This document shows positions 1 to 13,630 of a stretch of DNA of 64,000 nucleotides, piece after piece. The position numbers and the translations under genes are program-made. The first letter of the stretch is position 1, and each line of letters begins with the position of its first letter. Source of the stretch: Mansonella perstans (Eukaryota > Nematoda > Chromadorea > Rhabditida > Onchocercidae); the NCBI GenBank assembly GCA_037074765.1, contig JBAMDO010000174.1, forward strand, positions 1-64,000. The letters are read 5' to 3'. The notes below the pieces were generated by a model that saw nothing but the letters and a program-made list of their open reading frames with translations, was not told where the DNA came from and did not search any database.

Positions 1-3000
1 TTTTTTCGTGTGAAATTTCAAATTAATTTAAATCAAATAAAAGCAACAAAAATCTTTGCAACAAACAAAGAGCCAAAATTTCTTGAATTTGTAACAAGGT
101 GTTTTTTTGTCTTAGAAAGAATTTATTTGGCTGCACAAAAGCTAACAAGATTAATCACAATTGAGAAATAATTAATTATTTAGCAATTTTAGCTTTTAAA
201 GATGGACAGGGAGAAAAAGGACTAAATTCCAGGATATTAATTTAATTTCATTGATTTGAATTTGAAGAGAAAAAGGTCAATTAGATAGCACATGCAGATA
301 AATGATAAAACATTAAATATTAAATGAATTGCAAAAATTAAAGGATAAATTAATTGAAATTAAAAAAAAAAATAGAAAAAGAAGAATTTTTCATTTATTT
401 TTATTACAGTGAAAGAAAGAAATACTGATGGATGAGAATGAGAGAGAAAAATGAGAGAGAGAGAGAGAGGGAGAGAGAAGAGAACAAAGTAGTTTGAAAA
501 TTAATCTTTTACAAACTATCTAATTGTTAAAGTTTAACATTTTGAAAATTTTCAGTAAGTTAAATAAAATAATATAATTTATTGTAAAACATACTGCCAC
601 AATTCCAAGTTAATATTAAAAATGTGAAAAAAAAAAGAAAGTTTTTCCTAATGATAATAACAATTAATGTAAAAGCAAATTTTAATTAGTTGAAATTATT
701 GAAGAAGGAAAAAGTGGTGGTAAGAGAACGAAAGAAGGCAAAAGAGAAAGAGAGAGAGAGAGAGTTAGAAAGGGTAAGAGAGAGGGATAAAAAGGTAAAA
801 AAAAGGAAATCACAAGGAAAATAAAAGGATTGGAAGTGGAAATTTAAATGATAATTATTAAAGGATTAAATGATAATTAAATAATTAAATTTTTTTCTAA
901 AAAAATTTATTTAAGAAAATTTAAAAAATATTTTAAATTATTTAAATGTCTTCGACAATATGTTTATTTTACTAATATTTAAAAAATATTTGAAATTATT
1001 TAAATGATTTCGATAATATGATTATATTAAATAGTAACGATGACATTTCTGATAATTTACAGCCAAAGTGAAATGAAGAGAAGTTCAGTGTAATTGTAAA
1101 GAGAGGTTAGCAGTTGTAAAAACAGGTCAATAATTGTTACGAGAGATAAATAATCGTGAAGAAGTGAATTGTATTCGTGAAGGAAGATAATTAGTTAGTA
1201 ATTGTGCAGAGAGATCAGTAATTTGAGAGGTATAAAATTATGATGAAAGGTAAGTAGTTATGATGAGATCATAAATTATTATGAATTTCAAAATTTTTGG
1301 AAATTTCTATCAGAAGGTGTGTAATTGTAAAGAAAGACAGGTAATTATGATGAATGATCGTAAATTTCAAAATTTTGAAAAGTTTCTATTACATTTATTG
1401 AAATTCTTTTTGGCAAATTAAAAGTGTTGAAGTTCTAAAAAAGTATGAAAAAATGCAAAAAATAAAGAATATTTGAAATTCATTCTAAAATGAATGAAAA
1501 TTGTTAATTATTGATAAAATTATTAAATTTAGAAAAATTTTGTCTAAAGATTGAAAAAAATTAGAAAAATTTTATTTATTTTCGAAAATGTTAGACAAAA
1601 GTAGAATTGAATTGGTTTTTGAAAAAACAAAAAGGTAGAGAAATGATGGCTAAGGTAGGTAATATGACCTTTGATGACCTTTGCTACTTCAACTTTAACA
1701 TTACACTCACTTTCTGAATTTCTTTTTTTTTTCCATTTATTGCTTCTATTCTATACATTTTTTTGTATTTTTTGCATTAAAGAAAGAAAAGGTCACATAA
1801 CAGAAACAAAGTCACACACACACACAATTAAATTGAATATTGTAGTTTGGAGAAAGAAAAAAGTTTTAAATGATTTGTTTAAAAAATTTTTCTAATAAAT
1901 ATACGATAAATTATTAATTTAATTATATTAAGTCATTTTGTAATAAAACTAGCAAAAATTATGAATGTGACACGATTACAACTTTCACATCATATAGATA
2001 CATATCAGCTATCATCCTTAACAAATATAACAGTATCTGTTAAATTTTAATACATTTCAACTTATTGCTATTCTCAAACTAGATCATAAGTTTGATTAGT
2101 TATTAGTGGCCTGAAATGAGAAATTATCAATTATAGAGGGCCTACTGGGACCTATTAATCATTAATTGAATGAAATAGTTTATTATCATGATATGATTAC
2201 AAAATGATATATGTTACGATATTATACGATGATCTCATTAAAGGGGCATTTAGAAAGTATCGATAATTAATGTAATGTGAGTGTAACTGCAAAATGAACT
2301 GACCAGTCAATTCAATCAGTCCGTCATTTAATCAATCAGTCCGTTAGTCAACCATATGATTTTACAATTTCAATACGATCATTTCTCTTTTCGAGATGTA
2401 AAGTAAACGATCAATTAACTCTATTAACTGTTCATCAATATGATGAAGAGAAGTGAATTACAAAAGTAAAATGATAAATGCAGGAATAATAATCCGATTG
2501 ATCGATTGAAAAGTAAACAATAGATTATAACTGAATAAATTTCATGAATAATTAGGCTTTAAGCCAATTAAAAGATGGCCCTAAATGCAAAATTCACTTT
2601 CATATTGATATTTTACAACAAACAAATTATACATTGTTAGAATCATTCTAAATATGTAATGAATTATTTTTAAAAACAAGTTAACTGTTTACTGAATTTA
2701 TAGACTAAGCCCTAAGCTAATTTTATATTGAATTGATAGACTAAACCCCAAGCTAACTGCATATTGAAATGATAGACCTAATAGCGCAAGCCAAAAATTG
2801 AATTTTAAAACGAAAGTAGAGAATGTAATTAAATAAATATCTGACAATACTATCACAAGAGATTTTTTCCTTATTTAATTTGCTTTTAAAAAAAATCACT
2901 TTCTATAAATAAATGTAATAAAATAATATTGAAAGAATGAATCAGTCATTTTCTATAAGTAAAAAACAAGATTCGAACAAAAATTATTTTTGATTTCAAA

Positions 3001-3427
3001 ACATTCTCCAATGTCTATTATTAATCCAATAAACTATTTCAGGAAAAAATCCGTGCTACAATATGTTATTCAATTCTGAATCCTACTTTAACTTTATTGC
3101 ATGCACATTTGAGCATAGCTATTCTTTCAATAATATTATGAAATGATAGTCAATACTATCATGATTCTCAATCATGCAATATGTTGATAAAATTTATAAA
3201 ATGAATGCATTCATGCAATCTTTCGGGATATTTTCCGGGACAAATTCCTGAGAGAAAATTACCATGCAAATATATGCAGAAAAAGATAGCTAGCACCAAT
3301 AAAAAAGTTTTTCTTATAAGAAAGTTTCAAAAAAAAAAAGCAAGAAAACACGCCAGTAATCAATATATATACATAAATCATTTAATTAATTAAATTAGTA
3401 AAATTTTAGAAATCAAAGCAAAATTAA
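1..3427. other. AT-rich region without a recognisable gene
   Basis: I see no convincing exon on either strand. The stretch holds GA-rich microsatellites near 445-475 and 745-785, many poly-A/T runs, and a weak ~48-bp repeat near 2700-2795 (three related copies with 'actaagcc/ctaagcta' cores). It may be intergenic DNA downstream of the FERM gene that ends at 3428. Confidence 0.6.
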
Positions 3428-6345
3428 TTAACAAGAAGTAATAATGACATCTAAATGTATTAAGAGAAAAAGCGTAGAAAAAAAAAGAAAAGCAAAAAGG
3501 AACCTTTTCGAAATAATATTTGTGTTAGCAATTTTGCTATCAATTTTATCATTTTTATCAGCACTGCTATCATTAACATTTTCCACCGTCTGTACAGTAA
3601 TATTGTCATCAGAGGATGATGATGTTGTTTGAGATTGCTGAGATTTTGAAGTACCATTTGCCGTAGTTACCGATGATGGTGATATCGGTGATAATGCTGC
3701 TGAACATGGCGAGGTGCAATCAATGTCATTACTGAGTTTACGTGAATTATCATCAACCATTTCAACAGATGATTTTACAGCATCTCTTGCACCAGTACAA
3801 TTCTTATTAATGATCGTTGCTGTCGTAGTAGCGGTTGATGATGATGATGATGATTTACCACGGATATGTTCATTAAGCCATTTTCGTAGACAAATTTGTG
3901 AACGGCTACAGTAAACACAATGATTATTTTTGAAAGCAAAGCAAATGATAAAAGCTTGAAGATTATCAGGCATATTTATTCTCAATTACGAATGATATCT
4001 TAGCAATTCGGATATTTGTCTATTTCAGCATAACTGTTACTACAAAAATTTATGATATCATTCGTTTAAGAAAAAATAGAAAGTAATAAATCGTAATAAG
4101 AAAAAAAAAGAAACTGCAAAAAGCAGACATGCATTTTGTTGTAATTAGCTTAGGCAAGTTACCCACAAATTTTTTTCTCAGCATTAATTCAAAAGCAATT
4201 TGAAATTCATTGAGAATTAAATCTAATTTATCAATTGAAATTACATCTAACCACTAATCAATAATTCTTTATCAATTTTAAACTTAAAATTATTTTCACC
4301 CTTACAGTATCAATCCTTGCCGGTCGATGTTCAAACTGAACGATATATTCAAATTCAATAAAATTTTTATCAGGAATTTAATTGAAATGTATCATCTGTA
4401 TCAATTACTATATTATTTTCTTGTCGCTTATCAGCTATCAGTTATTATTTTATCATGTCAGATAAGAAAACTCGTTTTGCATAATTGAATTAGAATGAAG
4501 TGATTTGCTAGGCTGAACTTATTTATTCATTCTTGATCTTTTTTTTTAGTATTATTGAATTATTGACTGATTGATCAGTTAGATTACAAAGAAAAAATAA
4601 AAGAAATGAAACTTAGTGATTTTTTAAATTTTCAGCTTATAAGTAAAATAACTTTATGAAAAGTATTACTGAAATATTTTTCCACAACCAAATGTAATAC
4701 CAGAAAAGATGAGATGTGACAGTGGGTGAAGTGGTGGTAGTTTTACAGGATGATGAAGCATAGTCTCGTGAACTTGATGTTGATTTACTACCATTCGCTG
4801 TACTCTGTGCTCCTCGGCTTGAATGCCTAAGCAACAAAAAGTTTATAATTAATAATTGAAAAGTTTAAAAATATGCATGAGTAATGAAAATGAAGAATAT
4901 AACAATCATTGGCATAATTTTTAAATTTTTAAATTCAAAAAAAAAAAAGTTGGACTATTCAAAGCAGGAATATTGCCATTAATTAATTAATTAAAAACAA
5001 ACAAAAAAAATTGGAAAGTGAATGTTTTTTGTTAGCAAATCTTCAGATAAAGTTATCAGCGCACAGTGTGAATTCAGCAACTAGAAATGTCATGCTGTGT
5101 ACAGGATGATAAAATGAACTTGTTGACCTTTGACACGTTGCAAGAGAAGAAATTTGAAAGTTGTAGAGACACAAAAAAAAAAGATTTATTAGTGAAAATG
5201 CTGCAAATTTGGAAAGAGACAAAACGAACCTTAAAAATGTACGCTCAATACGAGCTCGTCTTCTCATCTCTTCCATACTTTGATATTCTGTTCGACCACT
5301 GAAATAATTTTGAGTTTGATTTAATTGAACTAAACATTCACTATTATTATTCAATCTCCTAATATTGATTTGTCAATTAATTAATTGACTAGTAATCAGC
5401 ACAATTATTACTGTAGTAGCAATTAAAAATAATTTAATTATTAAAATAGCAGTTAAAGTTCAAAAATATGCTGTACAATTTAAACAAATTATGTTTGTTC
5501 GAACAGCTTAAACTTTTCAGCTTCCGTACAATGAGCCTAAAAACATATGCTCTATCAATTTCCGGAATTTCCGTTTTAAAAAAAGATTGCTTAATGTCAG
5601 GAAGTGAGTTGGAACGGAAGCAAGCTTTTGAAATGAAAAAAACAACGATGCACTAATGTAAAAAAAGTTAATCGATTCATTTCAATAATACCGAAATTTT
5701 TTTATCATATTAAGTAATACAAATTATTATCACCATCATGATTATGTTACACGTAATCATAATTACCACCATCATCAACATTATTATCATCATCATCATC
5801 ATTGCTATCATCATTATCATCATTTATTTGACGATATTGAAATTTTCGTTCCAATAATACTATTGTTATTACTGTCACGATTACTATTGCACATCATCAT
5901 CATCATCACCCTCATTATTATTAGTTATCACTTAGTAAACAAATAATTGATGTAATGATATTATCACTCAATTATTTAGTAACCATTGCAAATGATGATG
6001 AACTAAAGATATATTATAATCTTAGCTAGAAAATAGAGGATGGTAAGCCATTGATAAAAAGATCGAGAAAAATTTCCTAGCACTGTTATCATTATCATTA
6101 TTTTTGGACTATATGATACAGACTTTATCAATTGTCATCATTTCTGTGCTATATGATGATGAATATACGTTCATATTCATCATTATTTCCGGACATATGA
6201 TTCATTATAATTTTAATATATATCTTTATCATTATTAATGTATTCTATTGACATGTAGTTCTTCTAATGATTATTTTTGAACTACTGGACTAAACGATAG
6301 AGGTTATCAATTATCAGTGATATTTGATCATCAACATAGTATGTG

Positions 6346-6387
<42 letters not shown>

Positions 6388-9300
6388 TGTGTGTGTTTGT
6401 GTATTTGTGCTATGCATGTATGTTTCATTGATCTAACTTTAATATAGATATGATAACAGAAGTAAACTATTTGAGGATTTCACTGTTACTGTTCAAGTTT
6501 ACTAAACACTGAGATGAATACATTTAAGATGAAGATGAAGTTCCATGGCAGGCTATATGGATTCATTGGATACATTTAACGTGGATGAAATCTCCCAAAT
6601 TTTCATTCACAAAAGCTAAAGCATGACGATAATTAATTAAAATTTTTTCGCTGTAATATTTCTAATCAAATTTCAAAAATTAACTCTTTCGAATTGATAG
6701 CATGATACAGACAACCATGATAAAGACAACCATGATACAGATAATCATGATATAGACAACCATGATACAGACAACTATGATATGGGCAATCATGATTCAG
6801 ACAATCATAATATAGACAATCATGATACAGACAAGTAATAATAATTATTGCTTCATTTCTATATATCAAATACTATTTGGAAAAAAAAAAGTGTTTGAAA
6901 AGATAAACACTTAGTAAGTGATGAGAATGAAAAAAAAGAATTACTTTGCTTTAAATATTTCAACAAACATTTGCAATGATTTCTAGCCAACTAGCAAATT
7001 TATCAAAAGCAACTTTGCAAGAATGTTTTAGCAAAGTTTGTTAAGGTTTCTGCATTTTGTTAAATTAAGCAGAATAATGAGTACATGTGTACTTTCACTA
7101 AAATGCAAACATAAATTTCTTAGACTGGTCAGACAGGTCATTAAATTGCACAATCATTCTTTTTTCAGATAAATTGAGAGATTAACAAGGAAATACAACT
7201 GATACATAGATAGACCGATAGAAGAATAAATGAATTCATAGACAGATTAATAGAAAATACACCGATAGACTGATAGATAAAATAGACTAATAGACCGAGA
7301 AGCGGATGAAATAGCACTACAGTAATATAATATCCTTTTTTTTGTCAAATGTTAAAATATTTTAGAAATGAAAATAAGTTTTTCGTTAATTGAAAAAAAA
7401 GGACACAATTATAGAAGTGTATTTTTACACGTTATTTGAATTAAAATTTAATTATTTGAATTCAAATTTAATTACTAAGTAAAATGATTTTGAAAAAAAA
7501 CCGAAAAAAGAACTAGTCAATATAATTGAAAAAATTGAGAAATATTCGAATTGAATAGAAATTTCATTTTTTTTTTAAAATGAAATTTTGAAAAAGAAAT
7601 ATTATATTTTCCTTAAAGGATTTCTTCCCAAGTTTTTTTGTTTAAACTAACAATAATTATCAAATGACTAAATTGCAATAAATCAAAAATTTTTATCAAA
7701 GTATGAAAGAAAAATTTTTGTAAAAAAATTTAAGAAAAGAATAAAAGTGTAGTGAGAAAGAAGAGAAAAAAGGAAATGATTTTTAAGAAATTGACAAGGG
7801 ATTAAAAAACTGAAACCTTCGTGAGTCTTTTTTTTGGTGTGATATTAATTAAGAAATATCATACCATTAATTAATTGAACTTAATGCGATGACAGCGGGA
7901 AATACATTATTAATTAAAGGAATCTAATTGGACCATAGATTGAGGTATACTTGAATTGAAATTAATCATTGAAAGAAGATTTAAGACTTGGTTGAAATTG
8001 CATGATTCATGGATGAAACTTATTTTTTAAGAAACTTTTTCTAAAAGCAAAGGAAGAATGAGTACAGCTAAGAAAAAAAGGGATAAAAAGACTGAGGAAA
8101 AAAACTGAAAAGAAAAAAGTAAAAATAATTTAGAGTGAGGTCATGACCCTCGAGTATGTTGATAGGATGAATGTGTGGAAATGAAATGCAATAAAAATGA
8201 TCGATTGATATGATTGGTTCAGTATTGACCTGATAATTATGCTGTATTATTACAAAATTTTGAAATGAGACCTTGCTGCTATCTTTTGAAATTTCAAGGA
8301 AAAAGTTAGCAAAATATTCATAAGTGTGTGTAGTGGAATTTAAAAGTCAAATAATGCATTGCCATTGAATGAGACAAGCCTTAGAAAGGCTTATAAAATA
8401 TGTTCCCATCTGACAATCCCATCCCTCTTAGATCCGTTTTCTTCATTCCATAGGCTGTTTTGCCTCTCTTTTTCCTCCTTCTTTAAAACAAAAAATTTTT
8501 AAAAAAAAATCTTCCCTTTTCTTTTTTTAAAGAAGTTCAGAAAGAGAGAGAGAGAAAAAGAAAGGAAAAGTTAGGATAAAATGAAGGCAATCTATTTTGC
8601 AATTTCTATAACTAATAAGCCAAGAGAGAATTATATATCACAGAGAAAAAATCTTTTCGGCTAACTGAAATGATAATTTATAACTGCCGTACAATTCCTT
8701 TCAATTTTTTTTGTAACACGAAATAGATAATGGTATGGATATTGTTGACATGATAATGAATTGTCATTTCCTTTTTAAATTAATTTCAGTGACAGTTGCT
8801 TTCCTAATTGCTTTCTTTTGCAAAATTTAATTTTTTTTTGTAACCAGAAATAATGTGAATGATAAAATGACAGGTGCCTTAATTAATAATATTAATAGCT
8901 TAAAAGTCGGGTCAAACCTGCGATAGCGTTAATAGCTTAAAAGTCAGCTTAAAGTTGCTGATAGCACTAATAGCTTAAAAGTCAAGTTAGACCTAAGATA
9001 ACACTAAAAGTTTAGGAGTCAGGCTAGAACTGAAATAATACTAATAGCCGGTGAGAAACAAGAGAATCTAACCTTTCTGGATTACTGCTCTGTTAATAAA
9101 TTTGGACATGTTGCGATATTAAGCAAAAAACATGACAAATGATTTTTTTGCAAAAAGAATTTTTTTTTTGAAATTCAAGCATCAGACAATGTAAATCAAA
9201 TTATTTCGAATGTTAGTAGCAAATAACTTTTAGTAAACACTTTAAACTTCACACATAAAAGTACAAAGTTAATTTTATTTAAAATAGAATTAATCAAGGG

Positions 9301-12300
9301 TACTTGTATTCACCAGGGGTTGCATGATAAAAGGGTTGTTTAAATTTAAATTTGAAAAATGGAAAAAATTTAAAACTTTTTTTGAATTTTAAAAAACTTA
9401 ATGTTTGAATTAAATCAGAAAAAAATAATAAGACAAAATGGTCAAGAATTTTAAAAGAAAAAAAAGCAGAGAGTCAAAAATGAATTTTTTCAGCTCAATA
9501 ATAAAGTTTGAAAGGTGAGAAAGATAGTGAAAAGGAGAAGTGAAAGATGGAAATGACATAAAAATTGATATATATGTATATATGTATATATCGATAGAGC
9601 ATAAAATAGAAATGCAAATTGTCCGTCCTGAAAAAAAAAAGGTCACGAGTTATTTACTTAATACAATGATGAAAGCCTTTTCTGATTGTAGCAATATACT
9701 TGTAAATTTATGATGATGAAATTTCATTTCATACTAACCTCATTGAAATGTTTCTGAATTGATCTTTGAACAAACAAAAGGACAGATTGACAAATAGACG
9801 GATGGATCATCCAATTTACTATTATTCAATTAAATTCAATTAAACAATTAACACATCCATCATCTATACTAGTACTGCTTTTCTGTAGTAGAAATATTCA
9901 ATGATTATCAACAGTATGGAAAAAAAAAAACCCACAGATGATCTTATGACTTTTTGAAACCTGAAGGTACTGAAAAATTTTTCAGGAAAAAAACTGACAT
10001 ACTGATGATGTTGGCATGAAAAAAAGCTAAATGATCTTGTAAAATCACCGATACGGAAAAAAATCATCGGTATGAAAGAATTTTTGAGGAAAAGACTGGG
10101 AAACCAGTGAAGTCAGAAAACCTCATAAAATTACCTCAAGTTAAAAGTTTTGCAAAAAATTTTCAAATTCCATTATGGTATAATCAAAGTGGATCATCAT
10201 CATCATTATCATTATTACTATCACTATTACGCCCATCATTTAATTCTTGAATATTGAAAGACTTATTTATTTTAAGTAAAATTACGAAATATGATCTAAA
10301 ACTAACCTATAGCGAAATCGACTTCCAATATTAAAGAATGATTTTGGTGGTGGCATTGGTGGAGCAATAAGTCGAAAGAATGTATGATGTTCAATGCAAC
10401 TCTTCCATAATGCTTTACAACTTTCCGGATTTTGAATATTGAAAATTACCACCGTATCTTCTTCCATCTATAGTTCATATACGATTATTATACTATTGTT
10501 ATAACATTATCATAGCATATGAATGGCATGTATCCTTTAACCTTTAAGTAATCTCACAGACTGACAATTGACATGTCATTATCATAGCAAACGAATGGCA
10601 CATGTCCTTTAACCTCTAAGTAATCTCACAGATTTTTTTTCCTTTGATACATACTTAAGGATTATTTTATTCATTATTAAATTTTTACAGCTAAATTTTC
10701 AAATTTCTATTTGAACTTCTTGCTTTCACTAACTCATTAATCTACATTTGGAAATGTAATTTTCAACAAATTTTATTTTTTACTTTTTTCTCTCTTTTTT
10801 CTCTCTTCTTCTGCTTCTTTTTTTTTCTCTTTGATTAATTAGTATCTTAACATCTCTCAAAATAATACACAAAACTTTTTCAAACAATCTCTCCGATGAA
10901 ACTTTCTCAACTAATTCAGCATTCCAATACTATTATTAGAATTGTATGCACTTACATTATCATCTTTGACGGTTCGCATATGTACGCTAAATAATTTCTT
11001 CTTAAATGATAATTTCATGATAGCAGACCATGGATAGGTTGTTTCACGACGATTACACCGTACAAGTACCACACCACTATTGCTTACACCAACACCAATT
11101 ATTGTACCATTGCTTTCCTTTATGGTGTACAAAAGTATTACACTTAATGAAATTTGACGAGTAAATTTTTTTTTCTTTTTTAAAATTTCCATCTCTAAAC
11201 ATTTGTATTTTCAATTTAATTAATATTCCAAGCAATTATTTGATTTATATGTCTTCAATGATTATAGATTATTTCCTTTTCTAGTTTATAAGACAATAAT
11301 AACAGCAATAGTAGCAATACATGAAGATATAATTATTAAATTTTAAAAGTAATTAAAATTGACAAACCTTAGCTGGATAAAGATCAATACCGTATAGATC
11401 AAGATCTTTGGCATGTTTTAAAAAATTGAATTCTGCTTCAGCTGGACTTTGTCCTTTGTGAAGTTTATGCAAATCAATTATATTTTTAACTAAGCCAACA
11501 TTTTGTTCAGGGACAAACTGAAATTCGTTAAGATACGAGGTACCGTGCTCTTCTTCACTGTAATCACCAAATTCTGCTGCAAAATTTCCGCATTTAATTT
11601 ATAATTCAAGAAATTTTAAGCATTTTAAATAAAATCAATGATACTTTTCAAGCTATTCAAAATTACATTTGGTCTATCCAAATGAAATGACATGCCCAAA
11701 TTGTGTAAAACATGCTAGCCTAATCTAACATAATGGATTAGGCTACCTAGGTTTGCATAAAATATATTTATTGGCTTATCCAAATTAGATTCAAAATATC
11801 ATTGAAATTATCTGTCAGTATTTGATGCTTTACAAATTTGACTTGAATTAAGATGAAACATACACTGGGCAGCATAACTTGCAAGCATTGCAATCGTTTT
11901 CTCAGGACAAATTAATCGACCCTCCAAGAAATCTTTTCTGAGTTGAAGAAAGACATGATACCTGTAGAGAGGGAAAAAAAGCAAATATTTTAGACCTAAC
12001 AAATTGTGAATACAAAAAATATTAAGTCTAATCAATATTATTTAAATAAAATTTAAAATTATTACTCATAAAATGAACAAACGTTAATAAACTACGTTTG
12101 TTTAATTACAATTAAAAAATTCGCATGTTATAAAAAATTCCATGCATTCCTCATTTAATTAAAATTATAGTTTAAAAAAAGTAAAATTCAACCTTGTATA
12201 CTCTTCCGTTAACTTTGATGGATCACTAACATAAAATTTGAGCCGAAAATGCAACTGATAAGGTGGGTCTGAAAATTTTGAAATTTTTGAAATAAAAGAA

Positions 12301-13630
12301 AAAGTATATCCATATATCACTTGCAGATAAAAGAAAAGAAAAAACACTGGCATGATGACTTTTGTTGAAAGTAAGAAAATTTTTGAAACAATAAGATGGA
12401 AATTTGAGCAAAAAAAAAGGAAAACGTTACAAAGTAATTGTTTCCTTATTGATTTCGTTGGATCAAGCCATTTCTGAAATTGCTGTGAAATAATTTTTCA
12501 AAAAATATTCAAAGCAATTATTTGTTTCGATAATAAAAATTAAAATAAATAATAAAGAGAAGAAGTGTAATGAACAAATGAAATGATTAATAGTTAAAAT
12601 TTAATAAATTTGTTTTTTTCCTTAAATTTCAAAATAGTTTTTTGGCTTTAGCACAATCGCATTACTAACAAACCTTAACGCCAGTTTGGCTTGTTTCAAG
12701 GGCAGATATATACTGCAATCCGAAATAATCCTTCTCGACAAGCTCAAGATGATCAAATACCATATTGAGTAATATTTGCCCCTTAGCATGACGCTATAAT
12801 TAATTATAAACCATGCATCATGCCAATTATTATAATTATTTGCAATAATATGACATGTAATATGATTAATTAGGACACTTTCTGAAGTACTTCTTTTACT
12901 TAATCTGATTTGTTGCTAAATTATCCTTACTTACTAGTATATACTGCAGCTTTTCAATACTTTTCCATTCAAAATATTCAACCAAATAACAAATTACAAA
13001 GCAAATAACAAATTAGCAAATGACAAATTTTTAATTAGACATTTTTTTAATTTTTATTGCTTTTTCTGATTTAATCAATTGTTAAAAAATTGAATTTAAA
13101 AATTTATTTGTTGGCTCTTATTTGAACTACTTGAAATGCTTTTTCATAAAATAAGGCTTTTGTTTCACATTTTGCTGCCATATTTCTCTAATATTGCTAA
13201 TTCATCAAGGGAGCGAGCGAAATGAATTAACAATGAATTAAATTTTTCAACAGCTTTAGCAAAGTATCCTACATTTAAGAACAAAAAGCTATATGTAGTA
13301 GTAAGTATGCCTACATCAAAGTTACAACTATATTACTGAAAGTGTTCCCGCTACTTTATTCTCCGAAATCTCAACCGAATGGATTCTGGAGTTCTGGATT
13401 TTTCTCCAGTGATTTTCATTCAGTCAGAAAACTATGAGACAAAACAATGAGAAGAAGAGTTTTAAAAAGTTAAACAAACTTCAATTTCGAATTTTCGTTC
13501 CGAATTATCCAAGAATGTAACAGTGCAGGAAATTGTACGAACCGGAAATGTTAAATTTTGAGGATTTAATCCTTCCGATTCTCGAACACTGTAACTGCCC
13601 GTACCAAACTTGATCATTCCCTCCTCATCG
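3428..13630 (-). CDS. FERM-domain (band 4.1 superfamily) protein, multi-exon
   Basis: Minus-strand exons, all phase-consistent: 13630-13480, 12793-12674, 12473-12431, 12268-12193, 11961-11864, 11576-11368, 11117-10956, 10467-10307, 5298-5230, then 4826 to about 4710. A further coding block at 3985-3428 ends in TAA, but its acceptor is unsure. The product has a full FERM module: FERM_N (CTVTFLDNSE, EKDYFGLQY, KWLDPTKSI), FERM_M (LHFRLKFYVSDPSKLTEEYTR, GDYSEEEHG) and FERM_C (GQSPAEAEFNFL, YPWSAIMKLSFKKK, WKSCIEHHTFFRL), followed by the GSRFRYSGRTEYQ motif seen just after FERM in band 4.1 proteins. Such proteins link membrane proteins to the cortical cytoskeleton. The SGRTEYQ region most resembles the EPB41L4/L5 (Yurt) group, but assignment to a subfamily is inference. 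After FERM the protein is Ser/Thr-rich. The last block finishes with a hydrophobic stretch, about residues 161-183 of its 185-codon frame. The 5.0-kb intron 5299-10306 and the exact 3' exon join are the uncertain parts. Confidence 0.86.
6341..6410. repeat. (GT)n microsatellite
   Basis: Nearly uninterrupted GT/TG dinucleotides over about 70 bp with a few C, A or T interruptions. Confidence 0.95.
6700..6836. repeat. ~18-bp minisatellite, 'gacaaccatgatacag' type
   Basis: At least seven imperfect tandem copies of an 18-bp unit (acaaccatgatacagac and variants). The 18-bp period keeps an artefactual minus frame of YHxCL repeats open (6666-6869). It lies inside the large FERM-gene intron. Confidence 0.9.
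8885..9052. repeat. ~40-bp tandem repeat with 'aatagcttaaaagtca' core
   Basis: Four diverged copies of a roughly 38-42-bp unit built on 'taatagcttaaaagtc' followed by a variable 'aggttagaccTgcgatag' half. It is intronic. Confidence 0.85.
10511..10632. repeat. Direct duplication of ~60 bp
   Basis: Two copies of a segment running 'atcatagca..gaatggca..gtcctttaacct.taagtaatctcacaga' lie head to tail in the intron between the FERM exons at 10467 and 10956. Confidence 0.85.

Larger units (their letters stand above)
5299..10306. other. Large intron of the FERM gene, repeat-filled
   Basis: I see no supported exon here. It contains ATC/ATT triplet repeats (about 5770-5912), a GT dinucleotide tract (6341-6410), a 'gacaaccatgatacag' minisatellite (6700-6836) and a ~40-bp repeat (8885-9052). 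A frame at 5468-5656 lacks splice support and is not called. Confidence 0.6.

Noticed and set aside
5468..5656. 62-codon plus frame in the FERM intron
   Set aside because: No acceptor, donor, conserved motif or composition signal beyond chance; opposite strand to the surrounding gene.
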